Under the pieces are notes generated by a model that worked only from the letters and a program-made list of their open reading frames with translations, searched no databases and was not told the origin of the DNA. DNA of 64,000 nt from Falsigemmobacter faecalis (GTDB lineage Bacteria > Pseudomonadota > Alphaproteobacteria > Rhodobacterales > Rhodobacteraceae): contig NZ_RRAZ01000019.1 in NCBI RefSeq assembly GCF_003863335.1, forward strand, positions 1-64,000, written 5' to 3'. The position numbers and the translations under genes were made by a program. Shown piece after piece: positions 39,768-48,347 of the stretch (positions are counted from its first letter, which is position 1; each line of letters begins with the position of its first letter).

Positions 39768-40940
39768 ATGAAAACTCAGGTCGCCATCATTGGGTCGGGC
39801 CCGTCAGGGCTGATGCTGTCGCAGCTGCTGAACCGTGCCGGGATCGACACGGTCATCCTCGAGCGCTCCAGCCGTGAGCATGTTCTCTCGCGCATCCGCG
39901 CCGGGATCCTCGAATGGGGTACCGTCAATCTGCTCCGCGAAGCCGGCGTCAGCGCGCGTCTGGACCTTGAGGGCATCCCGCATGACGGCACTATCATTTC
40001 CGATGGTGATCTGATGGTTCACATTGATTTCAAAGAGCTGACCGGCAAGCGCGTCATGGTTTACGGCCAGACCGAAGTGACCCGCGATCTCTTTGAAGCC
40101 CAGGACAAAATGGGCACCACGATCATCCATCAGGTCTCGGATGTCGAAATCCACGACCTCGATGCCACTCAGGCCCGCGTCGATTTCACCACCCTGGAAG
40201 GCGAGCGTAAAAGCCTGACCGCGGATTGGGTTGCGGGCTGTGACGGCTTCCACGGCGTCAGCCGCAAGACCATTCCCGCTGAGAAGCGCCAGGAGTTTGA
40301 GCGGGTTTATCCCTTCGGCTGGCTGGGCATCCTGGCTCATACCGCGCCGGTCAATGATGAGCTGATCTACGCAAATTCTGAGCATGGCTTCGCGCTGGCC
40401 TCGATGCGCAGCGAGACCCTGGTGCGCCACTACCTCCAGGTGCCGCTGACCGACAAGCCGGAAGACTGGTCGGACGCGCGCTTCTGGGCTGAATTCAAGC
40501 GCCGCATCCCGGCTGAGGCGGCTGCTAAAGTCGTTGAAGCGGCCTCGATCGAGAAATCCATCGCGCCGCTGCGCAGCTTTGTGTCGGAGCCGCTTCGCTG
40601 GGGCCGCCTGTTCCTCGTGGGTGACGCCGCGCACATCGTGCCGCCGACCGGTGCCAAGGGTCTGAACCTTGCGGCTTCGGATGTGTATTACCTGTACAAC
40701 GCCCTGGTTGAGGCGATCCAAAAAGGCTCGCACAAAGGCGTTGACGATTATTCCGCCCGCGCGCTGAACCGGATCTGGAAGGCCATGCGCTTCTCCTGGC
40801 AGATGACCACCATGCTGCACCGCTTTGATGATGAGGACGGCTTCGCGGCACAGATGCGCAAATCGACCCTGCGCCATCTGGCGGAATCGGAAACCGCACG
40901 CAAAGATCTGGCGGAAAACTACGTGGGCCTGCCCTACTGA
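39768..40940 (+). CDS. pobA: 4-hydroxybenzoate 3-monooxygenase
   Basis: A 390-residue flavoprotein hydroxylase converting 4-hydroxybenzoate, NADPH and O2 to protocatechuate. FAD-binding motifs are 'VAIIGSGPSGLMLSQLL' (5-21), 'DGFHGVSRK' (159-167) and 'FLVGDAAHIVPPTGAKGLNL' (282-301). The substrate-site residues known from the Pseudomonas enzyme fall at the same numbers: Tyr201, Ser212, Arg214, Arg220, Tyr222, Pro293 and Tyr385. Length is exactly typical. The ATG at 39768 follows GGAGCGAGG. It is divergent from pobR and meets pcaQ tail-to-tail with a 1-base gap. Confidence 0.96.
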   Translation: MKTQVAIIGSGPSGLMLSQLLNRAGIDTVILERSSREHVLSRIRAGILEWGTVNLLREAGVSARLDLEGIPHDGTIISDGDLMVHIDFKELTGKRVMVYGQTEVTRDLFEAQDKMGTTIIHQVSDVEIHDLDATQARVDFTTLEGERKSLTADWVAGCDGFHGVSRKTIPAEKRQEFERVYPFGWLGILAHTAPVNDELIYANSEHGFALASMRSETLVRHYLQVPLTDKPEDWSDARFWAEFKRRIPAEAAAKVVEAASIEKSIAPLRSFVSEPLRWGRLFLVGDAAHIVPPTGAKGLNLAASDVYYLYNALVEAIQKGSHKGVDDYSARALNRIWKAMRFSWQMTTMLHRFDDEDGFAAQMRKSTLRHLAESETARKDLAENYVGLPY

Positions 40941-40941
40941 G

Positions 40942-41871
40942 TTACGACATCAGGCTTTCCTGACGGATCGCGGCCTTCTCCAGGGCCGCGATCACTTCTT
41001 TCAGCAGCACCGGCGTTTCCCCATCCTGCGGACGGCGTGAGACCCCCACCGGACCGCCCAGAAGCTCGTTCTTCAGCGGTAAAATGGCCAGATGGCCCGC
41101 CACCACATCGGCCCGCACCACCCCTTCTGAGATGAACCAGACCGTATCGGACTGGCGGAGCACCTCGCGCCCGAAGGGCAGCGAGACATTCTCAAAGGCG
41201 GGCGCAGGGGTGCCCAGCCCCGCATTGTGCAGCCAGGCCCGCACCGATCCCGCGATCACCGCCCCCGTCGGCGGCAGCATCAGCGGATAGCGGCGCAGAT
41301 CATCCGGCACCCAGCCCGCCGCCCCCGCCAGAGGATGGCCCGCCCGCACCACCGGGATCACTTTTTCCCAGTAAAGCGGCGCGAATTCGATGCCCTCAGC
41401 ATTCCCGGCAGGGGGCATGCGGCCAACGATCAGATCAAGCTGCCCCTCGCGCAGCAGCGACAGCAGCAGCCAGTTCGGTCCGGTCATCACCTCAATCAGC
41501 ACCTCGGGACGGGTTTTTCGCAGGGCAAGCGCCGCCTCGGGCACCAGACCAGAGGCCGCCGTCGGCAAAACCCCCAGCCTGATCCGCGCCTGGGCCGCCG
41601 CCGGGCTTTGCACCGCCCCTTGGGCGCGCTGCAACTCGGCCATCGCGCCCCCGGCATGGGTCTGAAACACCTGCCCCGCCGGGGTGAGAGCCAGTTTCCG
41701 CCCACTGCGGTCAAAAAGCGTGACCTGAAGGATCTCTTCCAGCTCGCGGATCGTTTTGGAGGCAGCGGGCTGGCTGATGCGCAGATGATCCGCCGCCGCC
41801 GAGAGAGAGCCCAGCCGTGCGGTTTCCAAAAAGCACGACAGATGTCGCAGGCGCAGCAGCGGGTGCAGCAT
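40942..41871 (-). CDS. pcaQ: LysR-family activator of the pca operon
   Basis: A 309-residue LysR regulator. The helix-turn-helix (about 5-65) reads 'FLETARLGSLSAAADHLRIS' and 'QPAASKTIRELEEILQVTLF', and the effector domain has 'RIRLGVLPTAASGLVPEAAL', typical of PcaQ/GbpR-like proteins. It is divergent from pcaD, with an operator matching the known PcaQ site (41875-41890) right beside its own start. PcaQ activates pcaDCHGB in response to 3-oxoadipate-enol-lactone or carboxymuconate intermediates, and represses itself. Confidence 0.92.
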   Translation of the reverse strand: MLHPLLRLRHLSCFLETARLGSLSAAADHLRISQPAASKTIRELEEILQVTLFDRSGRKLALTPAGQVFQTHAGGAMAELQRAQGAVQSPAAAQARIRLGVLPTAASGLVPEAALALRKTRPEVLIEVMTGPNWLLLSLLREGQLDLIVGRMPPAGNAEGIEFAPLYWEKVIPVVRAGHPLAGAAGWVPDDLRRYPLMLPPTGAVIAGSVRAWLHNAGLGTPAPAFENVSLPFGREVLRQSDTVWFISEGVVRADVVAGHLAILPLKNELLGGPVGVSRRPQDGETPVLLKEVIAALEKAAIRQESLMS

Positions 41872-41874
41872 CTC

Positions 41875-41912
41875 ATAACCCCGGAGTTATATGTTTTGCC
41901 GAACATTATAAT
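41875..41912 (+). promoter_or_regulatory. PcaQ operator and pcaD promoter
   Basis: ATAACCCCGGAGTTAT (41875-41890) is a dyad close to the PcaQ site described in Sinorhizobium, ATAACC-N4-GGTTAA. A perfect -10 hexamer TATAAT lies at 41907-41912, placing the -35 region over the right half of the dyad, as expected for LysR activation. The left half abuts the pcaQ start, consistent with autorepression. Confidence 0.8.
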
Positions 41913-41961
41913 TTAAAACGACCAGTGGCCATGGCATAAGAAACAAAGCCGGAGGTTTGCC

Positions 41962-42747
41962 ATGCAGTTTCTCACCCGTCCCGACGCGCAGCTTCACATC
42001 CGCGACGAAGGTCCGCGCGATGGCCGCGTGGTGGTTTTCGCCAATTCGCTCGGCACCGACCTGCGGGTCTGGGACCCGCTGATCGCGCTTTTGCCCGCCG
42101 GACTGCGGATCATCCGCTACGACAAGCGCGGCCATGGCCTCTCGGATGCAAGCCCTGCGCCCTATAGCGTGGAGCTGCTGGTGGAGGATGCGGAGGCGCT
42201 TTGCGATCATCTCGGCGTCAGGGATGTCACCTTCATCGGCCTGTCGATTGGCGGGCTGATCGGTCAGGGTCTGGCGGCAAAGCGGCCTGATCTGGTGAAG
42301 GCGCTGGTCCTGATGGATACGGCGGCAAAAATCGGCTCGGCTGAGATGTGGAACGCCCGCATCGCCGCCGTGCGTGAGGGCGGCCTTGCCCCCATGGGCC
42401 CCGCGATCATGGAGCGCTGGTTCACCGCGCCCTTCCGCGAAACCCGCCCCGAGTTTGCGCTTTGGACCAATATGCTGACCCGCACCACCGTTGAGGGCTA
42501 TGTCGGCTGCTGCGCGGCCATCGCCGGGGCCGACCTGACGGAAAGCACCCGCGCGCTGACCCTGCCCGTTGAGGTGCTCTGCGGCGATCAGGATGGCTCA
42601 ACGCCCCCCGATCTGGTGCGCGCCACGGCAGAGCTTTGCGGCGCGCCCTTCCGCCTGATCCCGGACGCCGGCCACATCCCTTGCGTTGAGCAGCCCGGGG
42701 CCACCGCCGCACTGATGAAAGATTTTCTCGAAAGGACCGCAGCATGA
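41962..42747 (+). CDS. pcaD: 3-oxoadipate enol-lactone hydrolase
   Basis: A 261-residue alpha/beta hydrolase. Nucleophile Ser95 lies in 'FIGLSIGGLIGQG', the catalytic His is 238 ('DAGHIPCVEQP') and an acidic residue is in 'LCGDQDGSTP' (about 209-211). The N-terminus 'GRVVVFANSLGTDLRVWDPL' is characteristic of PcaD. It opens the lactone to 3-oxoadipate. GGAGG precedes the ATG. It is first gene of pcaDCHGB and overlaps pcaC by four bases. Confidence 0.94.
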   Translation: MQFLTRPDAQLHIRDEGPRDGRVVVFANSLGTDLRVWDPLIALLPAGLRIIRYDKRGHGLSDASPAPYSVELLVEDAEALCDHLGVRDVTFIGLSIGGLIGQGLAAKRPDLVKALVLMDTAAKIGSAEMWNARIAAVREGGLAPMGPAIMERWFTAPFRETRPEFALWTNMLTRTTVEGYVGCCAAIAGADLTESTRALTLPVEVLCGDQDGSTPPDLVRATAELCGAPFRLIPDAGHIPCVEQPGATAALMKDFLERTAA

Positions 42748-43124
42748 GCCGTTATGACAAAGGCATGGAGACCCGCCGTGCCGTGCTGGGCGATGCCCAT
42801 GTCGACCGCGCGGAAGCCAATAAAAGCGCGTTCTCAACGCCTTTCCAGTCGCTGATCACGGAAAGCGCCTGGGGCACCGTCTGGGCGTCCGACAATATCT
42901 CGCGCCGTGAGCGGTCGATGATTACCCTGGCACTGCTGGCCGCGACGGGTAACTTTGAAGAGATCCCGATGCATATCCGCGCCACCGCCCGCACCGGTGC
43001 GACGAAGACGGATATCATGGAAGCCTTCCAGCATGTCGCGATCTACGCGGGCGTGCCCAAAGCCAATCACGCCATCAAACTGGCGGAAGCGACCTATAAA
43101 GAGATGGAGGCAGCTGACAAATGA
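42744..43124 (+). CDS. pcaC: 4-carboxymuconolactone decarboxylase
   Basis: A 126-residue AhpD-fold decarboxylase: '[20 protein letters not shown]', '[20 protein letters not shown]' and '[20 protein letters not shown]', with the conserved '[14 protein letters not shown]'. It converts 4-carboxymuconolactone to 3-oxoadipate enol-lactone, the substrate of PcaD. Four-base overlaps with pcaD (ATGA) and pcaH show tight coupling. Confidence 0.95.
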   Translation: MSRYDKGMETRRAVLGDAHVDRAEANKSAFSTPFQSLITESAWGTVWASDNISRRERSMITLALLAATGNFEEIPMHIRATARTGATKTDIMEAFQHVAIYAGVPKANHAIKLAEATYKEMEAADK

Positions 43125-43849
43125 GCGACCAGGGCCCGCTGATCCCGCGCAACCGCGACATGCACCCGGATCCCTATTTTCCGGATTACAAAACCTCGAT
43201 CCTGCGCTCGCCGAAACAGGCGCTTTTGTCGATGGAATCGGGCCACTCGGAAGAGACCGGCCCGACCTTTGGCCATTCGCTGATCGGGGCGCTGGACAAC
43301 AACCTGATCCTGAACTGGTCAAAAGACGGCTCGCCTGCGATCGGAGAGCGCATCCTTGTGCATGGCCGCGTTCTGGATGAGAACGGCCGCGCCGTGCCGA
43401 ACACCCTGGTTGAGATCTGGCAGGCCAATGCCGGTGGCCGTTACCGTCACAAAAAAGACAGCTATCTCGCGCCGCTTGATCCGAACTTCGGGGGCTGTGG
43501 CCGCACGCTGACCGATGAAAATGGCCGCTATCAGTTCCTGACCATTCGCCCCGGCGCCTACCCCTGGCCGAACCGTGGCAATGACTGGCGTCCGATGCAT
43601 ATCCACTTCTCGGTCTATGGACACAGCTTTGGCCAGCGCCTGATCACCCAGCTTTACTTTGAAGGCGATCCGCTGATCGACCGCTGCCCGATTGCCGCCA
43701 CCGTGCGCAACCGCTCGCAGCTTGAGACGCTGGTGGCGCCGCTTGATATGAACAATTCGCGCCCGCATGACTTCCTGGCCTATAAGTTCGACATCGTGCT
43801 GCGCGGCCGCCGTCAGACCATGTTTGAAAACAAACTTGAGGGGATGTGA
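43121..43849 (+). CDS. pcaH: Protocatechuate 3,4-dioxygenase, beta subunit
   Basis: A 242-residue intradiol dioxygenase subunit carrying the non-heme Fe(III) site. The four ligands fall at the canonical positions: Tyr108 ('GGRYRH'), Tyr147 ('PGAYPW'), His160 and His162 ('MHIHFSVYG'). It cleaves protocatechuate to 3-carboxy-cis,cis-muconate together with PcaG, encoded 3 bases downstream. Confidence 0.97.
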   Translation: MSDQGPLIPRNRDMHPDPYFPDYKTSILRSPKQALLSMESGHSEETGPTFGHSLIGALDNNLILNWSKDGSPAIGERILVHGRVLDENGRAVPNTLVEIWQANAGGRYRHKKDSYLAPLDPNFGGCGRTLTDENGRYQFLTIRPGAYPWPNRGNDWRPMHIHFSVYGHSFGQRLITQLYFEGDPLIDRCPIAATVRNRSQLETLVAPLDMNNSRPHDFLAYKFDIVLRGRRQTMFENKLEGM

Positions 43850-43852
43850 GCC

Positions 43853-44452
43853 ATGGTTCAGAAACTCGATTTCCTGGTTGAGACGCCGTCGCAGACCGCA
43901 GGCCCCTATGTCCATATCGGCCTGATGCCGACCTATGCGGGCAATCCGGGCTATTACCACGAAGAGGTCGCCGTCTCGCCGATCGCTGAGGGCGCGCAGG
44001 GTGAGATCATTGAGATCACCGGTCAGGTCTTTGACGGCTCGGGCTGGGCGATGCGCGATGCGCTGATTGAAAGCTGGCAGCCCGATGCGGCGGGGATCTT
44101 CCCGGGCCAGCCCGGTGCCGATCCGGCGGTCTCGGGGCTTTGCCGTTTTGCGGCAGATGCGGAAAGCGGGATTTTCACGCTGCGCACCGTCAAGCCGGGC
44201 GCTGTGATGGCCCGCGGCGGTAAGCTTCAGGCCCCGCATATCTCGCTTTGGGTGGTGGCGCGGGGCATCAATGTCGGCCTGCAGACCCGCATCTATTTTG
44301 AAGATGAGGATAATTCTGCAGACCCGCTGCTGGCGCGCATTGAGCTGCGCCCGCGTGTAGAGACGCTGATCGCCAAAAAGACCGCTCCGGGCAAATATCG
44401 CTTTGATATCCGCCTGCAGGGCGAAGGCGAGACTGTCTTTCTCGATATCTGA
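43853..44452 (+). CDS. pcaG: Protocatechuate 3,4-dioxygenase, alpha subunit
   Basis: A 199-residue subunit with the same intradiol fold but no iron ligands. The start 'ETPSQTAGPYVHIGLMP' and the strand 'LQAPHISLWVVARGINVGLQ' are typical of PcaG. It shapes the active site of the PcaH subunit. A GC-rich hairpin lies directly after its stop, before pcaB. Confidence 0.96.
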   Translation: MVQKLDFLVETPSQTAGPYVHIGLMPTYAGNPGYYHEEVAVSPIAEGAQGEIIEITGQVFDGSGWAMRDALIESWQPDAAGIFPGQPGADPAVSGLCRFAADAESGIFTLRTVKPGAVMARGGKLQAPHISLWVVARGINVGLQTRIYFEDEDNSADPLLARIELRPRVETLIAKKTAPGKYRFDIRLQGEGETVFLDI

Positions 44453-44458
44453 GCCTGC

Positions 44459-44481
44459 AGCGGCCCGGTCTCCGGGCCGCT
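44459..44481 (+). terminator. Hairpin between pcaG and pcaB
   Basis: A 10-bp perfect stem AGCGGCCCGG / CCGGGCCGCT with a TCT loop, followed by TCCTTCCTG. It sits inside the pca operon and may partly terminate transcription, lowering PcaB relative to PcaHG, or protect the upstream mRNA. Confidence 0.55.
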
Positions 44482-44505
44482 TCCTTCCTGTAGAAAGGCC
44501 CCGCC

Positions 44506-45564
44506 ATGAGCCATGTTTTCACCCATCCCTGGCTGGCAGGGCTTTTCGCCGATCCCGAGACCGCCGCTCTCTGGAGCCCTGAGGCACAGCTTGTGGGCAT
44601 GCGCCGTTTTGAGGCCGCCTGGTCACGCGCCCTTGGCCGCGCCGGTCGGGTTGATGCTGAAAGTGCCGAAGCTGCCGCCCGCGCGATTGAGGCGATGAGC
44701 TTTGATCTGGCCGATCTGCGCGAGGGCACCGGCCAGGACGGGGTGGTCATCCCGCGTCTCGTGGCGCAGATGAAGGCCGCCGCAGGTCCGGCAAAGGCGG
44801 CCGTTCACTCAGGGGCCACTTCGCAGGATGTCATCGACACCAGCCTTGCGCTGTCGATGGCGGCCAGTCTTGATCTCTTTGAAACCCGCCTTGCCGAATT
44901 GAACGCGGCGCTTTTGCGCCTCAGCGCGGAATTTGGCGACAGCCCCCTGATGGGCCGCACCCGGATGCAGGCCGCAACAGAGATCACCGTTGCCGACCGC
45001 ATCGCCCCCTGGCAGCAACCGCTGGAGGCGCATCTGCAGCGCCTGCGCGAGATGCGCCCGCGGGTTGCCCGCGTCCAGATCGGCGGCGCCTCAGGCGATC
45101 GCCGCGCCCTTGCAGCGGAGGCCGATCAGATCACCCGGGAGGTCGCAGGCGCCCTTGGCCTTGCCAATCCGCCCCGCGCCTGGCACGCGATGCGCGACGG
45201 GGTGGCAGAATTCGCAGGGCTTTGCGCGCTGATCAGCGGCACGCTGGGGAAGATGGGCCAGGATATCGCCCTCATGGCGCAGCAGGGCATCGGTGAGATC
45301 AGCCTCTCGGGGGGCGGCAGTTCTTCGGCCATGCCGCATAAGCAAAACCCGGTGCTGGCGGAACTTCTGGTCACTTTGGCCCGCTATAATGCCGGAAGCC
45401 TTGGCCAGATCCACCAGGCCATGGTGCATGAGCAGGAACGCTCAGGGGCTGCCTGGGCGCTGGAATGGATGGTGCTGCCGGGCATGGCGGAAAGCACCGG
45501 CCGGGCGCTGAGCGTGGCTCAGACGCTTTGCAGCCAGATCCGCCGCATCGGCACGCCCGCCTGA
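44506..45564 (+). CDS. pcaB: 3-carboxy-cis,cis-muconate cycloisomerase
   Basis: A 352-residue member of the fumarase/aspartase superfamily. Signatures are 'VHSGATSQDVIDTSLALSMA' (catalytic Ser/His region) and 'GGGSSSAMPHKQNPVLAELL' (the superfamily SSxMPxKxN loop). It lactonises 3-carboxymuconate to 4-carboxymuconolactone for PcaC. It is about 100 residues shorter than Pseudomonas PcaB, lacking the C-terminal domain. I believe such short forms occur in related alphaproteobacteria, so this is probably not a truncation. Confidence 0.93.
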   Translation: MSHVFTHPWLAGLFADPETAALWSPEAQLVGMRRFEAAWSRALGRAGRVDAESAEAAARAIEAMSFDLADLREGTGQDGVVIPRLVAQMKAAAGPAKAAVHSGATSQDVIDTSLALSMAASLDLFETRLAELNAALLRLSAEFGDSPLMGRTRMQAATEITVADRIAPWQQPLEAHLQRLREMRPRVARVQIGGASGDRRALAAEADQITREVAGALGLANPPRAWHAMRDGVAEFAGLCALISGTLGKMGQDIALMAQQGIGEISLSGGGSSSAMPHKQNPVLAELLVTLARYNAGSLGQIHQAMVHEQERSGAAWALEWMVLPGMAESTGRALSVAQTLCSQIRRIGTPA

Positions 45565-45574
45565 GGCTTGATCT

Positions 45575-45599
45575 CTGCGCGCAATAATCTTGCGCGCAG
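45575..45599 (+). terminator. Terminator-like hairpin after pcaB
   Basis: A perfect 10-bp stem CTGCGCGCAA / TTGCGCGCAG with a TAATC loop, 10 bases after the pcaB stop, followed by GATAATTTC. It ends the pca operon. Further along, GCGTCA-TCG-TGACGC (45640-45654) is a possible operator for the thioesterase gene. Confidence 0.7.
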
Positions 45600-45733
45600 G
45601 ATAATTTCAACATTCAAGACCCGAATGTAAAAATATGTCGCGTCATCGTGACGCTTTGGCATCTTGTGATCACTGCATTACGTAGCGTCACATCAACCGC
45701 CCCGGCGGAGCCCGCGTCCTCAGGGAAAGAGCC

Positions 45734-46147
45734 ATGGACCTTCTGACACCCCACGCTGCCCCCGCGACCGGCCAGGAAATCACCCTGCGCACCATCGCGA
45801 TGCCCGAAGACACCAATCCGGCGGGGGATATCTTCGGCGGCTGGCTGCTGTCGCAGATGGATCTGGCAGCCTTTGCGCGCAGCTCTGAGTTCTGCGGCCA
45901 CCGCACCGTGACCGCGGCCGTGCGCGAGATGACTTTTCGCAAGCCGGTGAAAGTCGGCGATACGGTGCTGATCCATACCGCGATCCTGAAGACCGGCCGC
46001 ACCTCCATGACGCTGCAGGTCGAAGCCTGGCGCCGCCACCGCCAGACCCCACCCGAAAAGGTGACCGAAGGCGTGTTCATCATGGTGGCCGTGGATGACG
46101 AAGGTCACCCCCGCCCGCTCAGCCTGCCCGCCGATCTTCCGGCATAA
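45734..46147 (+). CDS. Acyl-CoA thioesterase, hotdog fold (YciA-like)
   Basis: A 137-residue single-hotdog thioesterase with the family motif 'NPAGDIFGGWLLSQMDLAAF' (Asp catalytic) and 'EMTFRKPVKVGDTVLIHTAI'. It hydrolyses acyl-CoAs in the cytoplasm. It is separated from pcaB by a terminator and its own leader, so it is probably an independent gene, not part of the pathway. Confidence 0.88.
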   Translation: MDLLTPHAAPATGQEITLRTIAMPEDTNPAGDIFGGWLLSQMDLAAFARSSEFCGHRTVTAAVREMTFRKPVKVGDTVLIHTAILKTGRTSMTLQVEAWRRHRQTPPEKVTEGVFIMVAVDDEGHPRPLSLPADLPA

Positions 46148-46151
46148 AGAA

Positions 46152-46173
46152 GGGCCGCGACAGATCGCGGCCC
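46152..46173. terminator. Hairpin after the thioesterase gene
   Basis: GGGCCGCGA / TCGCGGCCC, a perfect 9-bp stem with a CAGA loop, 4 bases after the thioesterase stop. There is no T-run, so it is a weak call. Confidence 0.5.
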
Positions 46174-46312
46174 CCCGGCCCAGGCTTTGGCCCCGTCGGG
46201 ATGTCTTCGCGCGGGCACCCGATCGCTGTCACCCTCATGAGGTCGGGGCGCATCCGGCAAGCCCGGCATCACGCCCCGGACGGAAGACTAGACTGCACAG
46301 GCTCTTTCGCCC

Positions 46313-46954
46313 TCAGGCGAGGTTCAGCCCGATCGCAATCCGCGCGGCATCCACCCGGCTGGTGATGCGCAGTTTGCGGTAAAGTTCCTTGGTGTACTGC
46401 CGCACCGTATGCTCTGAAATCGTCAGATCCCGCGCAATCTCGCCCGAGCGTTTGCCCTTGCCCAGAAGGGCCAGAACTTCCGTCTCGCGCCGCGACAGCT
46501 GCCGCAGAACATCCGGCGAAACCTCCAGCCCCGCCGGAGCGCCGGCCTGACGCATATCTTCCAGACGCTGCAGGCGGTTCTCCAGCGTCACCTGCAAAAG
46601 CGTCAGATCGACGGGCTTCAGCAGGTAATCATCCGCCCCCGCCCGCAGCCCGCTCAGCATGTCCTCGCGCCCCACAAGGGCCGTCAGCAGCAAGACGGGC
46701 GCACTCTTGAGGACGGCCGGATGGGCGCGCAGACGGCTGACCATCTCCAGCCCCGACAGGCCTGGCAGCATCACATCGCAGATCACGCAGGAGACGCTGG
46801 CGGGGGGCAGCGCCTCAAGGACGGCCAGCCCCGCCTCGCCGCTCTCCGCGCCGAAGGCCTGGTAGCCCAGGGCCTCCAGTTCTTCGACAAGTTCGGTGCG
46901 AAAATCGGCTTCATCCTCAATGCAGAGAATGCGCAGAGGGTCAGGGCGCGACAT
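46313..46954 (-). CDS. LuxR-type (NarL-like) response regulator
   Basis: A 213-residue regulator. The receiver domain has acidic 'CIEDEAD', phospho-acceptor Asp60 ('VICDVMLPG') and the KP pair in 'DDYLLKPVD'. A LuxR helix-turn-helix follows (about 148-210): 'LSRRETEVLALLGKGKRSGE' and 'IARDLTISEHTVRQYTKELY'. It overlaps the kinase gene by 14 bases, so the two form a pair. Target genes are unknown. Confidence 0.92.
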   Translation of the reverse strand: MSRPDPLRILCIEDEADFRTELVEELEALGYQAFGAESGEAGLAVLEALPPASVSCVICDVMLPGLSGLEMVSRLRAHPAVLKSAPVLLLTALVGREDMLSGLRAGADDYLLKPVDLTLLQVTLENRLQRLEDMRQAGAPAGLEVSPDVLRQLSRRETEVLALLGKGKRSGEIARDLTISEHTVRQYTKELYRKLRITSRVDAARIAIGLNLA

Positions 46955-48341
46955 GGCGGCTCTCCAGAGGCAGACGGAAGGTGAAAACAGAGCCCTCGCC
47001 CAGCACCGAGGTGAAGCTTAAGTCCCCCCCGTGCAGCGCCAGAACCGTGCGCGACAGGTTCAGCCCCACGCCCGACCCAAAGAGGTTGACCGCATTGGAC
47101 GCGCGGTGAAACCGCTCAAAGATCCGCGGCTGATCCTCTTCGGGGATGCCGATGCCCTGATCGGTGACCGCGCCGTAAAGCGCGCCGCCCTCGCTGCGCA
47201 GCTGCAGGGTCACGGGGGAGGCCGGGTCGGAATATTTCATCGCATTGCTCAGCAGATTTTCAATGACCTGGGCGATCAGCACCGGATCACCCGGACAGGG
47301 GGGCAGATCATCGGGGGCCTCGACAGGGATCGGGCGGGCATAGCCAAGGCGGCGCATATCGCGGATCACCGTCTCGCAAAGCACCTTCATATCAATGGCT
47401 TCGCGCTGGTCGCTGATCTCAACCCGGTCGATGAGCGCCGCACGGCTGACACTGCTGAGGAGTTCGAGAAGCCGCGAGGTGGCCATAGTCACGCTTTCGG
47501 CTTTCTGGCGCACCTGGGCGGGGGTGAACTGATGCGCGCGCCGCTTCAGCCGCTGGCCGATCATATTGATGACTGACAAAGGCGTGCGGAACTGATGCGA
47601 CACCGTGGTGATGAAGCTGCGGTAGATCTCTTTGGCGTGCCGCTCTGTGGCGAGGGCCTCGTGCAAAGCGCTGGTCCGCTCGGCCACGATCCGCTCCAGC
47701 CCCTCCTGGTGTTGCTGCAACTGCTCCGTCACCCGGCGCTGGCGCACGAGCGAGCGTAAAAGCCAGGCCCCGAGTGCCAGCCCCAGGGCCATGCCCGCCA
47801 GCGATGAGGCCAGCAGCCGCTCGCTGGCCGTGCGCATGGTGTCATACTGCCGCCCGAGAAGATCACGCTCTTCGAGCATACTGGCATTGGCGAGGGTGGA
47901 GCTGGCGCTGGCCAGCCGTTCCATCTCCCGCGCAAGGGTCTGGCGGCCGGCGGCCGGAAGCTCCTCCGGAGCGACCCGCAGCGCGATGGCCAGCCGCGCG
48001 AAAGAGGCGTAAAAGGCGTCGAACTCGGCCTCCCGGTTGTGGCGGCGGAAGAAATCCCGCAGCGGCTCTTCCGAGATCACCCGCACCCGGCTTTCCAGCA
48101 TATCGAGCCGAAAGGAGAGGTCGTCCCAGTTTCCATCGGTGCGGGTGCCGCGCTCCAGCAGCAGCGAGACGGTCAGAGCTTCGCGGGTCACCTGCGAGAA
48201 CATCCAGACCATATTCTCGCCGGTGTTATCCGAGATCTGCCGCGCAATGGTGCGCAGCTCGCTGAACGACAGCACCATCAGCACCAGAAAGCTGGCCACA
48301 CTTCCCAAAGCGAGCAGATATATCCCGGCGACACGTCTCAC
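46941..48341 (-). CDS. Membrane sensor histidine kinase
   Basis: A 466-residue kinase. Membrane segments at about 5-25 and 178-197 enclose a ~150-residue, helical periplasmic sensor region. A short coiled coil then leads to the HisKA domain with His in 'TTVSHQFRTPLSVINMIGQR' and a complete HATPase ('VIENLLSNAMKYSD', 'DQGIGIPEEDQPRIFERFHR', 'GSGVGLNLS'). It starts with GTG at 48341, 6 bases after the exported oxidoreductase-like gene, and overlaps the response-regulator gene. The periplasmic protein upstream may feed it a signal. Confidence 0.9.
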   Translation of the reverse strand: MRRVAGIYLLALGSVASFLVLMVLSFSELRTIARQISDNTGENMVWMFSQVTREALTVSLLLERGTRTDGNWDDLSFRLDMLESRVRVISEEPLRDFFRRHNREAEFDAFYASFARLAIALRVAPEELPAAGRQTLAREMERLASASSTLANASMLEERDLLGRQYDTMRTASERLLASSLAGMALGLALGAWLLRSLVRQRRVTEQLQQHQEGLERIVAERTSALHEALATERHAKEIYRSFITTVSHQFRTPLSVINMIGQRLKRRAHQFTPAQVRQKAESVTMATSRLLELLSSVSRAALIDRVEISDQREAIDMKVLCETVIRDMRRLGYARPIPVEAPDDLPPCPGDPVLIAQVIENLLSNAMKYSDPASPVTLQLRSEGGALYGAVTDQGIGIPEEDQPRIFERFHRASNAVNLFGSGVGLNLSRTVLALHGGDLSFTSVLGEGSVFTFRLPLESRHVAP

Positions 48342-48347
48342 GGGGCG

